Both the position numbers and the translations under genes were made by a program. Below, in pieces: positions 32,560 through 43,444 of a DNA stretch of 64,000 nt. Position 1 is the stretch's first letter. The number at the start of each line of letters is the position of its first letter. The stretch lies in assembly GCA_951640165.1 (NCBI GenBank), contig OX621247.1, forward strand, positions 31,098,001-31,162,000. The letters run 5' to 3'. The DNA is from Pseudoips prasinana (Eukaryota; Arthropoda; Insecta; Lepidoptera; Nolidae). A model generated the notes under the pieces. The model saw only the letters and a list, made by a program, of their open reading frames with translations, was not told the origin of the DNA and did not search any database.

Positions 32560-32840
32560 TGTTGGACTAGTGGCTAGTGACCCTGACTGTTAAGCCGTGT
32601 CCTGCCTGTTAAGACGGAGGTCGTGGGTTCGATCCCCACCCAAAACAAACATTTGAGCAAGATTATTTGTTCTATCTGGATGTAATTAATATATGTATGT
32701 ATAATATGTATCTAGAAATATTAAAGTATGTTTATCAGTTTTCAGGTGGTCGTAGTACAGACTCTACCTATTTTAAGATCAGAGGAGATTGTGTTAGTTG
32801 TCCCAAGACATTTGTTTATTATTATAAATTTAATATGCAA
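32560..32840 (+). mobile_element. SINE A-like copy
   Basis: Head CTGTTGGACTAGTGGCTAGT, B box GTGGGTTCGATCCCCACCC, body CAGGTGGTCGTAGTACAGAC. Confidence 0.65.
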
Positions 32841-32844
32841 ATAA

Positions 32845-33135
32845 AACTGACAAAAAAAAAGTTTTCATTCACGTAGACTTTAAAAAAGCGCTTGTTAATA
32901 GTCAGAACATGTTCGTAGTAATATATAATTAATTTTGATTTATTTCTAGGTACATATAGATATTTAGGTACACGGATTGTAGGAAATAATTTACAATAAG
33001 ATTTATTTTATAAGAGTAACGATATTTAACTAACTTAAATTAGGTTATTGTCAAGGATAGTGTGTAGGTTTAACTATCTAAATTTTAAATTTTAGCTATA
33101 TTTTTACTACATATTGTCTGAACTGTTATTTATTT
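32845..33135 (-). repeat. Repeat H 3' end, minus
   Basis: TTCATTCACGTAGACTTTAA to ATATTGTCTGAACTG. It is the reverse of 16870-17140. Confidence 0.65.
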
Positions 33136-33159
33136 ATTTATTTTTAATCCCAGGGCCGG

Positions 33160-34460
33160 TTCCGAGAAGCGATCTGCCGTGGCGACAGCACTGAACTCTG
33201 GTCGCCGAAGAAGGCAACCGACTCCGGCGCTCGGTAAGGCAGTCGCTCCCTATGTCGGCGTCGGTAAGCAGCCGGGACGCACCATACAGTATTCCTCTGT
33301 GTTGTCCCTTCCCACTGTTTCATGTTCTATGATATATATACTGTATAGTTGATACATAGCAGTCAACTTCGGCGGCATGCCGTTGCATACTATACAGTAT
33401 AAATACCTCTATGTTGTCACCTGTGTCTGCTACATATTCTATAATATATATATGCTGTATATTTGCTATAAAGCTATTAACAACCGACTCCGGCGCTCGG
33501 TAAGGCAGTCGCTCCCTATGTCAGCGTTGGTAAGCAGCCGGTATGCACCATACAGTATTCCTCTGTGTTGTCCCTTCCCACTGTTACATGTTCTATGATA
33601 TACATACTGTATAGTTGATATCGACGATTAACGAATCGCCCCCAATTTAACCTAACACCCTAAAAAGTATGGTTTATCTAATCATTGCAGAACTGACATA
33701 GAATTTATTCGAAAGTTCAAAATTAGGGTTTGAGCCCAGGACACATAAATTTTCAAAGTATCAAAACTACGCAAAATTGTAGAACATACATGGGGGTGAT
33801 TCGGATACACCTCATCATAAAGTATTTAAATTTGCGTTTAAACGTCAACTCCTCGGCCACCCTGTATAGCAGTCGACTTCGGCGCTATGCCGTTGCATAC
33901 TAAACAGTATAAATACATCTGTGTTGTCATCTGTGTCTGCTACATGTTCTGTAATATATATGCTGTATATTTTCTATCTAGCTATTAACAACCGACTCCG
34001 GCGCTCGGTAAGGCAGTCGCTCCCTATGTCGGCGTCGGTAAGCAGCCGGAACGCACCATACAGTATTCCTCTGTGTTGTCCCTTCCCACTGTTACATGTT
34101 CTATGATATATATACTGTATAGTTGATATATGCAGTCGACTTCGGTGGCATGCCGTTGCATAATATACAGTATAAATACCTCTGTGTTGTCACCTGTGTC
34201 TGCTACATGTTCTGTAATATATATATATATGCTGTATATTTGCTATATAGCTATTAGCAATCGACTCCGGCGTCGGACGCACGTCACTGCTTAGATAAGT
34301 CTGTGCCGTTACCTTCCGCTGTTGAATCTTCTGTATATATATACTGTCTATTGGATATATAACAACCGACTCAGCACCGGCGCCGGCGCAATATACAATA
34401 GATACCTCCGTATAATCACTTCCCATTGTTAAATGTTTTGTATACATTTATTTATTTTTA
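33160..34460 (+). repeat. Satellite, about 266-bp unit, roughly four copies
   Basis: Unit starts (CAACCGACTCCGGCGCTCGG or close) lie at 33215, 33481, 33989 and 34258. The steps are 266, 508 (266 plus an insertion) and 269. Each unit is two related halves that share TACAGTAT, CCTCTGTGTTGTC and ATATATACTGTATA, so the monomer is nearer 133 bp. The array decays after 34300. No protein is suggested. Confidence 0.85.
33621..33866 (-). mobile_element. MITE half-copy inserted in the satellite
   Basis: From AATTTAACCTAACACCC (33653) to CCTCGGCCACCCTGTA it is the reverse complement of the left part of the MITE at 57174-57623. It interrupts one satellite unit between GTTGATAT and AGCAGTCGAC. Confidence 0.75.
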
Positions 34461-34680
34461 AGTCATCCTTAACATATTTATTTGGCTACTTATTCCCTGA
34501 CTCTGGCACTCCAGCTTCGGAACCACTATGCGTACCTACATCGGCATTATCCCCCTTCATTTTGTATTTTTGACTTTTTTATAAATACTGTATATTTTTT
34601 GCATCAAACCATAGGTACACCTAGGCAGTCGTCTCCATACCAGTTTACCTACCAGTCAATTATCATATTATATATTTTTA

Positions 34681-35200
34681 AGCTATTGCATAGCTTCTAT
34701 CGCGGGCCTTGAGCGTGGGGACCGAATCCAGGAATTCCGTAACGAAAAAAACCTAACACCCCCCACTCCGACCGCCATCTATCGATAAATACCAGAACTT
34801 TTAATGATTTTTTGAAATACGAGTATCACGCTTGTCTCTTTAGTTTGCAACCCGCCTTTAGGTGGCATTGGTTGTATTGGAAAACTACCGTAATCAGCTG
34901 TTTGTGAGAAAGTATATAGGTGTATAGGTATTTATCATCTACGTACAACAGTGAATATCTGTACTCGTATAATTTGTGTACAAAGTGTTTTAAATATGAA
35001 TAAACAAAGTGCATTTATTAATGAAGAAAGTCACGAAAAAATAGTGAAAGAAAATGAGTTAGTACTCTATATACATTCATTTTATTATTATTATTACAAA
35101 TGCAGTATTATAAAATAAATATATAATTATAATTGCATAAGTTGATAAAAAATGCTATGCAATAGCTTTACCGCGGCAGTCTCCGAGTGCCACACGTCTT
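34681..35200 (+). mobile_element. Element P, copy 2
   Basis: AGCTATTGCATAGCTTCTAT to GAGTGCCACACGTCT. It is close to copy 1 (17680-18208) along its whole length, with a few substitutions and small indels. Confidence 0.7.
34996..35118 (+). CDS. Short ORF in element P, copy 2
   Basis: Forty codons starting MNKQSAFINEESHEKIVKEN, then ELVLYIHS and a Tyr-rich end. It reads beyond the stop seen in copy 1. It may be an exon or N-terminus of a lost element protein. Confidence 0.3.
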   Translation: MNKQSAFINEESHEKIVKENELVLYIHSFYYYYYKCSIIK

Positions 35201-35285
35201 TTTTTATGTTGTATGAAAGTTCTTGAAGATAAACGTTGTAAGTACAAACTAATTGACTATTTAACATGAACGTATCTCTTTTAAA

Positions 35286-35560
35286 AATAAAAAAGGTTTT
35301 TATTCACGTAGACTTTAAAAAGCGCTTGTAAATAGTCAGAACATGTTTGTAGTAATATAGTTGTATACATTATTATTTCTAGTAACATAGATATTTAGGT
35401 ACACATTGTATGAAAACATTTATAAAATTTATTTTATTATAGCAATGATATTTAGCTAGCTCGTATCAAGTTATTGTCAAGAGATTATGTTTAATTATCT
35501 AGTTTAAGTCTAATATTTTTACTACATATTGTCAATGGTTCTGTCTATATTAAGGTATTA
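35286..35560 (-). repeat. Repeat H 3' end, minus
   Basis: AGGTTTTTATTCACGTAGAC to CATATTGTCAATGGTTCTG. Confidence 0.65.
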
Positions 35561-35867
35561 TTATTTAAACCATTGAAATCTAATCTTTATTACTTTTTAT
35601 ACATATATACTAGTTTTTTTTACTCAGCCTTTTTTTTACTCTAGAAGGCCTTGATTGGTTTACAAAACATTAGACGTGAGTGAGAAACTTCGAGCCTTCT
35701 AGCAATGTTGGGCAAAGGGCATTCTTATTTCAGAATATTTTTTCATTAGATACTAAAAAGTGCCTTCATATTACTGCATAGCAATAAAATTATATAAATC
35801 TGAAAATATTGCTATAATATTTTTATGAGTTACATAGCTGCAGGTTTCATTATAATTAAAATAATAG

Positions 35868-36010
35868 AAATAAATATCCCGGACATATCACACAGCGCCA
35901 CCTAGCGCAAACGAAGTAAAACTTATACTATGGATACTAGACAACGGATGCAAATACTTACATACATATTTTTTGTATACCCAAATCCTCACCCTGGTCC
36001 GTAAGCGTAC
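35868..36010 (-). repeat. SINE B-like fragment, minus
   Basis: TATCCCGGACATATCACACA and CTATGGATACTAGACAACGG. Divergent. Confidence 0.4.
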
Positions 36011-36565
36011 ATCACAAAGCCACATCTAAAAAATTATTTAAAATATTTAATCTAAAAAACCCTCAATTTTGAGGTCTTCTTTTTTAGATTGACGAAGGAA
36101 GACCTTTTAAATCGAGGGTATTTTAAATTTAAGGAAAGAAGATTTTTCATTCCTATTCAGTATTTTATTAATGTGACTTTTTGATCTGGACTGTGTATTA
36201 AGAGGAAAGGCATCTTCCTTCTTATTACACAGTCAAGATATTTGCGTGATAGGATAAAATAAGATCTTGTCAGCCTCTTAGTACCTATGTATAATTTTCC
36301 AGTGTTTCATTGACCTTTCTGTCTTGAATCTCGTTAGCGCCGCCAGATAGAGTTACAGAACTTTGAACCCTATAAGCATCACACGTCTCCGCAAATGAGG
36401 AAATTTACAACACCAGATGAGATGATAGATTACTCAAAAAATGATACTTTATTGACATGCTTTGATAGCTGCGCGATAAGTTAGACACGTGTTTCTAACG
36501 TTTCAAAAATATCCAAATTCTATAGCGCGATAGCTATATTAGTCTGAGCCAGCGCGTATAAATAA
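36011..36565. other. Intron sequence with weak palindromes
   Basis: GACTGTGTATTAAGAGGAA with CTTATTACACAGTC at 36189-36234, and AACCCTCAATTTTGAGG near 36060. No gene. Confidence 0.35.
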
Positions 36566-36569
36566 ATAA

Positions 36570-36780
36570 ATAGATTCTTGGGACAACTGACGCACTGTCA
36601 TTTGATCCCAAACTGGGCAGAACCTGTACTATAGCAACCAGACAACTGATAAACATAGTTATATATTTCTAAATAAATACCTACATATTATAGATAAATT
36701 ACACCCAGGAAAGAACAAAGAATCGTGCGCATAACACAAACATTTGTCCTGGGTGAGAAACGAATCTAATAATCTGTTTA
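36570..36780 (-). mobile_element. SINE A, minus, divergent
   Basis: CTTGGGACAACTGACGCACT, then GCAACCAGACAACTGATAA and TTGTCCTGGGTGAGAAACG. Confidence 0.6.
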
Positions 36781-37007
36781 CTATAGTTAGCATGAGTTTT
36801 TGGCCAATAAATAATATGTTATTAATACTTAGAACAAATTAAATAGACTTGGTTGTATTGCATATCCTAAAAACTCTTACGTTATGATAAGACCTTATTG
36901 TACACAGTTACGCAATAAATAATTCTTTATTCCCTCTTTATTCCCCTTGTACTGCAACATTAATTATACCTAATTTTCTAATAAGAAGAAATGTATTTAT
37001 TATTTTA

Positions 37008-37470
37008 TTTATTTATTTTGATAAGAAACAAACGGTCATACAGAAGAACTTAAATATTTAAATTTTTACTTAAATACCTATAGTTTCCTCATGGATTAAC
37101 AAAGTATTAGTTGATGAGCTAAGTTCTAAGTTACTTATGAAATTTAAAAAGGTTATACTAAAGACAAAAACATTTTTTCAATGATGTTACTGTACAACAG
37201 AAAACATCAATGTCTCCTAGTTTTTCGTTATTATTATAAAGTTCACAGGCACGCCTTACAAACATGTTCTTACAATAACAGGTTCTACTTTTGGGGATAG
37301 AAAATAAATCTTTTTTACGGCATTGACGCTCTTGTCCACGAGGTACCTACTCTAAAAGAAATGCTATGCAGAAACGAAGGGGCATCCACTATATTATGAA
37401 TAATTTTATAAAGCATAATAGAATCAACACAGTCACGACGAAGTTTCAGGGTAGTGTAAGGAGTAGTGTT
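37008..37470 (-). pseudogene. 5'-truncated LINE C-terminus, minus
   Basis: In reverse it reads TTLKLRRDCVDSIMLYKIIH, then NIVDAPSFLHSISFRVGTSW and TRA, then after a frameshift RKKDLFSIPKSRTCYCKNMF and VRRACELYNNNEKLGDID. This is the tail of a Jockey/CR1-type polymerase. The frameshift near 37316-37322 and the lack of catalytic motifs make it a relic. A shorter copy is at 13838-14156. Confidence 0.7.
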
Positions 37471-37573
37471 ATTTAATAAGAAATTTTAACTTTAATGCTA
37501 TAAACTAAACTAAAATAAACTAACTAAAGGCAATCCATTAAGCGCTCCGCATCGGCATCAAAGGGCATCGTGC

Positions 37574-37605
37574 CCAGAAGGCTGGCAGCATTGCCAGCCT
37601 TCTGG
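37574..37605. repeat. Perfect 14-bp hairpin
   Basis: CCAGAAGGCTGGCA and TGCCAGCCTTCTGG with loop GCAT. GC-rich, in an AT-rich intron. Confidence 0.7.
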
Positions 37606-37904
37606 CCTCGTGGTGTAATGTTTGCCTTGTACTTATATATTTCTTATTTTTTTTGAAGTTATACTTCTTTTGGCGCGATGGAGAAAAATGATGAATTTTT
37701 ACGATGCACGCGCACACCGACACCAAAAAATTTAACAGCATGAAGTTAGTTCTAGGTGGTATGAAAATTGATAACTATGTTCAAGTTGTATATTAAGAAG
37801 TTTAACTTCTAACGCGTGTACATAAGTACACACAAGTTTTTTTTTGTATATCAGTTACTTTACTTACTTTCTCGTGTATGCAGTATAACCTAGTGTCAGA
37901 GTTA

Positions 37905-38080
37905 GAGCCGTCCACTTCTGACATGACCTATCGACTGTTGTCTTAGATCTGCAAGATCTGCAACCGGAAACGGCAGCTTAACATGCTTTCTGAAGCACGG
38001 AGACGCTCAGAGATTAAACCACTTTCTCGGTCACCCATCTATAGACTGACCTGACTGTACAAAATGGCTTACTACGTCTT
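37905..38080 (-). repeat. GTTAAGCTGCCG core repeat, minus
   Basis: CCGGAAACGGCAGCTTAACA, GCACGGAGACGCTCAGAGA and CGGTCACCCATCTATAGAC are the reverse of 16290-16440. Confidence 0.6.
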
Positions 38081-38319
38081 CGCCTATTAAATATATTATT
38101 ATATTTGTATTTTACGTCTAACGTTGGTCCCTACTTTGTTAACTGTTTAGTGTAGGCAGCTCTTCGCTAAATAATTTATTAAAGGTCGTTCTATTTCAGC
38201 CAGAAAAATATTATCATTTCATTCCACTTAGTTAATTCCCCCAGTTGGCCTCTAATGCAATCTCTTTCGCCCCCAAAGTTGGGCACATCATAACCTATGC
38301 AGAATATTATATTTAGGTA

Positions 38320-38400
38320 TTAACCTCTGTGCCTCAGCGGTGTAAGCCGTCCTTTCTGCCCCTTGCGGTGGTCGCGAGTTTGAGTTAAATCGGAAATTGG
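38320..38400 (+). repeat. Possible tRNA-like head
   Basis: CTGTGCCTCAGCGGTGTAAG and GGTGGTCGCGAGTTTGAGTT have A- and B-box order but the B box is poor. Confidence 0.3.
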
Positions 38401-38517
38401 TTTTGGGGTCTGGGTGGTTGAAGGTTTTCTCCCGTACCTTAGCGAGTCCGCTAAGTCTATTGACATACCTATGCCAATAGTTAAACTAATAGAATCTGGC
38501 TTTAAAGTTCTCATTGT

Positions 38518-38573
38518 CAAGTGACTTATGGAGTCGAGGTAATGCCTTATACCTCGACTCCATAAGTCACTTG
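38518..38573. repeat. Perfect 24-bp hairpin
   Basis: Left arm CAAGTGACTTATGGAGTCGA then GGTA; the right arm is its exact complement; loop ATGCCTTA. Confidence 0.8.
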
Positions 38574-38659
38574 TAAACTCCACATCAAATAGGTGGTGGG
38601 TAGACAGGCATTGAAAAGCTAGATTCTCCGGTACCCAAACTATTGTCATTTCATGGGAC

Positions 38660-38930
38660 AAGCGCTCCCTCTTACCCACCACAGCAACTCCTGAAAGCTA
38701 GGATCAACAGTGACACAAAATGAAATGACACTGAGCGGTGAAGTCCATACATGTCTTGGGGAATTGCTTCCACTCTCTTTGATTCAAGAAAAAATTAATC
38801 AGAAAGAAACAAGGAGGTGCTGGAAGTAGACGTAATGTCACTTCCCCCAGAGCAAAGCAGGAGACAGAATGATATAACTAGAGCCTCATAAAACAAGAGA
38901 ATTGCAACGAGAGAGACCAGTTTCAATAAC
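38660..38930 (-). repeat. Dispersed repeat I, copy 2, minus
   Basis: AACTCCTGAAAGCTAGGATC, GACACTGAGCGGTGAAG and GCCTCATAAAACAAGAGAA are the reverse of 862-1130. Confidence 0.6.
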
Positions 38931-39291
38931 ACCAATGGTATAGTTTAAGGGTCCTATTAAGTGTCCTGTTATACTTGATTCCAATAGTAAAAGCAAAAGC
39001 GCTTAAACGCACGTAAGTTGATCCTTGCTGCTACAAGATCTCTACAATAAAATTACTCCAAATATTCATTGTAAGCTATTAAACATAAAATCACGTTCTT
39101 TATGCCATAGATCAAATAATTGTCTACTGTTCGTTAGAGAAGCAATTAACCTCCAGGCTTTTGCAAGGCTATGACTAGTTTAAGAGAAATCCCTGGTGAG
39201 AGACCATCTCGCTCTTCATGTATATAAACGTAAAAGGTAACCATAAAGTTTCTAAAATATTTAAAATGAGTTGTATACATTATTTAAATGG

Positions 39292-39362
39292 GGGTTGGAA
39301 TCGAATCCACGTACCACGGGGTATCGAGCCTCATGAATTTTAAACGCTCTACCACACCCTGG
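39292..39362 (-). repeat. tRNA-like SINE E head, minus, decayed
   Basis: TTGGAATCGAATCCACGTAC, CACGGGGTATCGAGCCTCA. It matches 40505-40585. Confidence 0.5.
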
Positions 39363-39565
39363 TCTTCATTTATAAAATGAAATAGGTTTATTCACAAACA
39401 ATGCACAAATATCATTACACACATACAAATATATATGTACAGTTGAATTAATAACCTCTTCTTTGAAGCCGGTTAAAAGCTTAGTACTTCAGACGTGCTT
39501 TCATACGTTCGCAGGCGTATTTTATTTTCTTGCCTAATTAAATCCGAAGAAATTTTACTCCCCAG

Positions 39566-39697
39566 GTGTTCTGAACGATATGGGCTCATTCTTCGACTCG
39601 CTGCGCGATAACCTGGAGACGCTGGTGTCCCTGTCGCCCCAAGAACGCTCCAACCTGTTCCAGGAGCCGCCGCATGTAGTAAACGCTCCTGCATCCA
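39566..39697 (+). CDS. Candidate exon B of the same host gene
   Basis: The acceptor is TTTTACTCCCCAG and the donor is CATCCA followed by GTAAGTGC, both near consensus. The exon is GC-rich compared with the flanking repeats. Two bases complete an incoming codon, then 43 codons follow without a stop, and one base (A) is left over. The protein reads VLNDMGSFFDSLRDNLETLV, then SLSPQERSNLFQEPPHVV and NAPAS. It is amphipathic and charged, without membrane segments or cysteines. The leftover A joins the AT at the start of exon C to make an Asn codon and keeps the frame open, which supports splicing of B to C. A 24-base SINE-filled gap follows almost at once. No known domain is recognised. Confidence 0.62.
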
Positions 39698-39721
39698 GTA
39701 AGTGCTCACATTCTATATTTA

Positions 39722-39962
39722 TAATAATAATAATATCCTGGGGACATTTTTTACACACGGCCATCTGACACTAAGCAGAGCTTGTACTATGGAAACCAGT
39801 TAACTGATATACTACTTTTCTTTTGTAAATACATACTTGTATCGATAAATTACACCCAGACTCAGGACAAACAGACATGGTTATGCACACAAATATCTGT
39901 CCTGGGTGGGTGTCCAACCCACGACCTCCGGCGGGAAAAGCAAGCATTTGCCAACCACGTCT
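39722..39962 (-). mobile_element. SINE A, minus, just after exon B
   Basis: ATAATATCCTGGGGACATTT to GGAAAAGCAAGCATTTGCCA and ACCACG. It lies about 25 bases downstream of the exon B donor. Confidence 0.75.
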
Positions 39963-40019
39963 CATCTATCGTATTCGCCTTTATCATTAACAATTTGCTT
40001 GAAATTTTGTCTGATATGT

Positions 40020-40434
40020 AGAGGATCCAGAATAAAACAGCGACTGTTACCTAACATCTGACTTCCTAACTTCTGGTTTCCTAACTTTTATATGTTTACC
40101 AATAGATTTTCGCATAGTTCCTGCAGCTTCATTTTACATTAGCTAGATAAAGATCTTGACAAAAGGTATAGGAAATTATGTGATCAATTTTGCATCTTAC
40201 GGAAAATCCTTATTATACTCAACTAGATCTAATATATGATGGCCTTCTATTACTTGACGGTTTATAAAAGGCTTAGGTATGCTCTTTAAATTAAACCTTC
40301 GCTTCGCAGATACTGCATAATAGGGGCAAGGAAGCTATTAGTATTTGTTTAGTGTTCCATACTAAACCAATTGCAGCTATACACATGGAATCAGGAAGAA
40401 TTCTGTTCGTAGATCAAAGTCGTTTAATGATCAT
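40020..40434. other. Intron sequence, nothing recognised
   Basis: No repeat or exon matched. Confidence 0.3.
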
Positions 40435-40504
40435 ATAGCGCGGTTCCTTTCGACTCTAGCCATAAGAATTTTTCAGACATTTTTAAAATGAATTGTATAA
40501 ATTT

Positions 40505-40585
40505 AAGTGCGGGTGGGAATCGAACCCACGACCACGGGGTATCCGGCCCCATGTGCGTTAACCGCTCCGCCACCGCACCGTGGTA
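40505..40585 (-). repeat. tRNA-like SINE E head, minus
   Basis: In reverse it reads GTGCGGTGGCGGAGCGGTTA, then CCCCGTGGTCGTGGGTTCG and ATTCCCACCCGCAC. The acceptor-like ends pair, but the anticodon position (GGA) is unusual and a decayed relative lies at 39292. It is treated as SINE, not a working tRNA. Confidence 0.55.
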
Positions 40586-40749
40586 CTGACACTTCGAATC
40601 TAAACACCCATTCGATATTTCTTAACGCATTTTAGGCGCTTTAACGCCATCTTACGGAAAACTACATGACTAACAACGGCTGGAATGCCAATACTAGCCA
40701 TAAGTACAATAGTGCCAAGTATTCTTGCTTTGTAAGCTCAAGACAATGG

Positions 40750-41210
40750 TCATTTTCTAATTATCGCAATCACGAGTAGATAATGTTTAATTTCATGTAA
40801 GTCCTTTTCATTGAATTTATGACCAACAGCTTCATCTACAAAATTAATCACTAGCAATAAAGAAAACATACCTGTCACGAGACGCTCGGAAGATGTAAAG
40901 CATCTTAATTGAAAAGGAAAATGGAAAAGTTTTTCTTCGGTGAAACCCATCAAGGGGCGTCAACACAATTAATAAGTTGCTTCATGTTTTCGCCAATACT
41001 ACTAAAAAGCATAAGTATAAGATAAGTTTTACTTTGATTGGAGAATCAAGTTGCTCCCAAAACATCGTTCAGTTACTTTTCTATGATAATAAAAACAAAA
41101 ATTCATCTTTAAACCATCTTAGAATTGAGGGATATAAACCGGGTGTTTGTGTGACAGAAAGCTCTCCGAAGCACAGCGTTGTAACACCATCAACTATCGA
41201 CTCTAAATAA
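40750..41210. other. Two unassigned ORFs, facing each other
   Basis: The minus ORF 40750-40953 contains MMGFTEEKLFHFPFQLRCFT and an internal donor-like GTATGT after RLVTG. The plus ORF 40977-41210 contains ANTTKKHKYKISFTLIGESS. Neither resembles a known family. They may be relics of a transposon or chance ORFs. Confidence 0.2.
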
Positions 41211-41691
41211 TTATAGTTTTTCTTGCGAATAAAATCTAAATATTACATTGACCTGGTTTGAACCACGGTTGTATTCGCTAGCGCTACATACATGAGGCAA
41301 GTGTCGGATCGGAGCCTTAAATTGTTATAGAAAACCTACCTTTTAAGAAGGGGTTAGTGCGTGAGAGTTAAAGATTTTATATTATTTCCTTTGTTTTTAC
41401 ACAAAAACATCATCACACAGTATGAAACTGAGAAGAAATGACAAACTGACCGTCAAACCCCAGAACAGATAATAATAATAATAAAGCCTTTTAATTTCCT
41501 ATAAACCTGAAAAAGTAGTTACAAAATATATTTATGTTTTACTAATTCTATGTTAGTAACTCTTAAGTCTAAATGATTCTGGTGTTAGTGTTTTAATTAG
41601 AAATTTATATTATAGGAACGCTTAGATAGGGTATAGGCCCAGAACAGATAACTAAATATTATTTGTCTTGTCTATAGTCTTTGACAATTGT
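41211..41691. other. Intron sequence, nothing recognised
   Basis: There is a short (AAT)n run near 41470. No gene. Confidence 0.3.
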
Positions 41692-41824
41692 ACAGACGCT
41701 TCCAGCATATCAAGCTTCCCAATCTGTCAAATTTCCCAAATTGAACCTCATTCTGTTGTAATAAAGTTGAAAATCTATAAAAGAAATTTGTAAGATTGGA
41801 GTAGCTGGATGTGCTGACGCCTGT
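41692..41824. mobile_element. Short MITE F, copy 1
   Basis: ACAGACGCTTCCAGCATATC at the left mirrors GGATGTGCTGACGCCTGT at the right. TA is on both sides. It is the reverse of 49777-49913. Confidence 0.75.
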
Positions 41825-42382
41825 ACCTTAATGTTTGAATTTCGAACAAATGCGACCTCTAGTTTTGAAAGATCGTCATATTGTTGGAATTCAAATTGTT
41901 CTTAAACCAAGGTACGCATTTGGTTCATGTCTATTAAGCCATTTCACATCAAAATAGCTGATCCCACACAACTCCCTAAAGGTAAAACAAAATGAAACCG
42001 CAACAGAACTCAAATAACTTCGGCCAACACCTAGACTGATATAAATCTAATCTAAATACAAACCTGATTGTGTGTAAAAAGCAACATGTTTCATTCATAT
42101 AAAAAGCAAACTTTTCCAGTAACTCAGTTGGACACTTCGTTGCAACTCTCGCGGGAACAAGCGGCCTAGCTAACCTAATTAAACTTTGACGCACGCCATG
42201 AAGAGCCATTTCTAGCAACCGTTTCCCCATACAAACATATTCCTTGCCCACCCTACCCCTCTGGATTTTAATAAACAATTTTAATTAAAAAATGACAACG
42301 CTCGCATTTGCGAAATAAATCCCTGTGTCGCGGGGTACTTAACAAACGTATAATTGACGGACACATAGTACATACATACTCA
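41825..42382. other. Intron sequence
   Basis: A 100-codon minus ORF (41976-42278) has no recognised domain and low coding character. Confidence 0.3.
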
Positions 42383-42735
42383 GGCTGCCTCGTTGGTCTA
42401 GCGTAGTATAATGAGGTCCTGGGTTCAAATCCCGGGTCGGGCCAAAAAGTGATTTTGGGATTTTTCCGTAAAAATAAATTTCTCAGTATCAGCCCGAAGT
42501 CTGGAAGTTGGCGGTATTACACCCCCGTGCCTCGGAGAGCACGTAAAGCCGTCGGTCCTGTACCTGAACTCTTTCCGGTCATGTCGCTAGGCGTCCCATC
42601 GGATCATGAGAGTGGTGGAATAGAAAGTGCCCCTGTGTTTGTGCACACACTTGTGCACTATAATATGTCCTGCGCAATTGGTTAGTCTCCATTAAGACTG
42701 GCCGCCGCGTCCGAAATTCGGTCGGGAGGACATCA
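42383..42735 (+). mobile_element. SINE C, full length
   Basis: Head GCTGCCTCGTTGGTCTAGC with B box GGGTTCAAATCCCGGGTCG. Core CCTCGGAGAGCACGTAAAGC then CGTCGGTCCTG. Tail GGCCGCCGCGTCCGAAATTC and GGTCGGGAGGAC. About 350 bp. Confidence 0.8.
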
Positions 42736-42959
42736 TCATCACATACTCAGAACGATTGCTTATGGGGCACACAAATAGGTATCACGACGTGCCTTAAAGT
42801 GGCTCGAGCTAGGATTTGATTGCTGCAGGTGGATCAACATCTGCCAGGGCCAGAGAGCTGCGGAGGATGCTCTCGCGCCTCTCATGTCCCAGGCTATAGG
42901 TAGAATATAGGAGCCCTTGGAGCCCCACATAACCTGTCGTTTACATTTTACACTCGTGT

Positions 42960-43260
42960 TTTTTTTTTATATTGGAGAGCGACAAACGAGCAAGTGGGTC
43001 ACCTGATGGTAAGTGATCACCGCTGCCCATGGACACTCGTGACCCAGAGGAGTCGCGAGTGCGTTGCCGGCCTTTTAGAGTCAGCAAACAAGTGTTGCTG
43101 ACCCTTCCCCCCACCCCAATGAGCTCTGGCGACCTTACTCACACTCGGAAACACAACATTAAAATTATTAATGTTATTATTAAGGAATGTCTTCTGTAAG
43201 CTTCCCCAGTCGGGCTGCTCTTTGAGCGAATGAACGCTATGCCCTACCTCTCTTAAACTA
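42960..43260 (+). repeat. Repeat G, uninterrupted copy
   Basis: GACAAACGAGCAAGTGGGTC, GGTAAGTGATCACCGCTGCC to GCCCTACCTCTCTTAA. Confidence 0.7.
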
Positions 43261-43269
43261 ATATGTTAT

Positions 43270-43390
43270 CTTTTGTTCTTGGGACACACCTTGGTTATAT
43301 CCCAAACTAGGCAGAGTCTGTACTACGGCAACCAGACAACTGATAAACATACTTATATATTTCTAAATTCACACAGATACAACATATAAT
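43270..43390 (-). repeat. SINE A 3' half, minus
   Basis: CTTGGGACACACCTTGGTTA, CCCAAACTAGGCAGAGTCTG and GGCAACCAGACAACTGAT. It faces the plus-strand copy at 43445. Confidence 0.6.
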
Positions 43391-43444
43391 TGTGGTAATC
43401 ACACAAACATACCTACTTTTTTCAGTTTGGAAGTTTAAAGCTAT

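Noticed and set aside
33160..34460. A CRISPR-like array
   Set aside because: The units are long, dimeric and without unique spacers; the host is a eukaryote. It is a satellite.
36189..36234. A possible microRNA precursor
   Set aside because: The arms pair with bulges but are short, with no conservation evidence; it cannot be told from a random hairpin.
38320..38682. A 120-codon minus ORF as a gene
   Set aside because: It runs through a perfect 24-bp palindrome and adjoins repeat I; no domain or splice context.
40505..40585. A second tRNA gene on the minus strand
   Set aside because: Stems are good but the anticodon would be GGA and a decayed relative lies at 39292-39362, so it is a SINE head.
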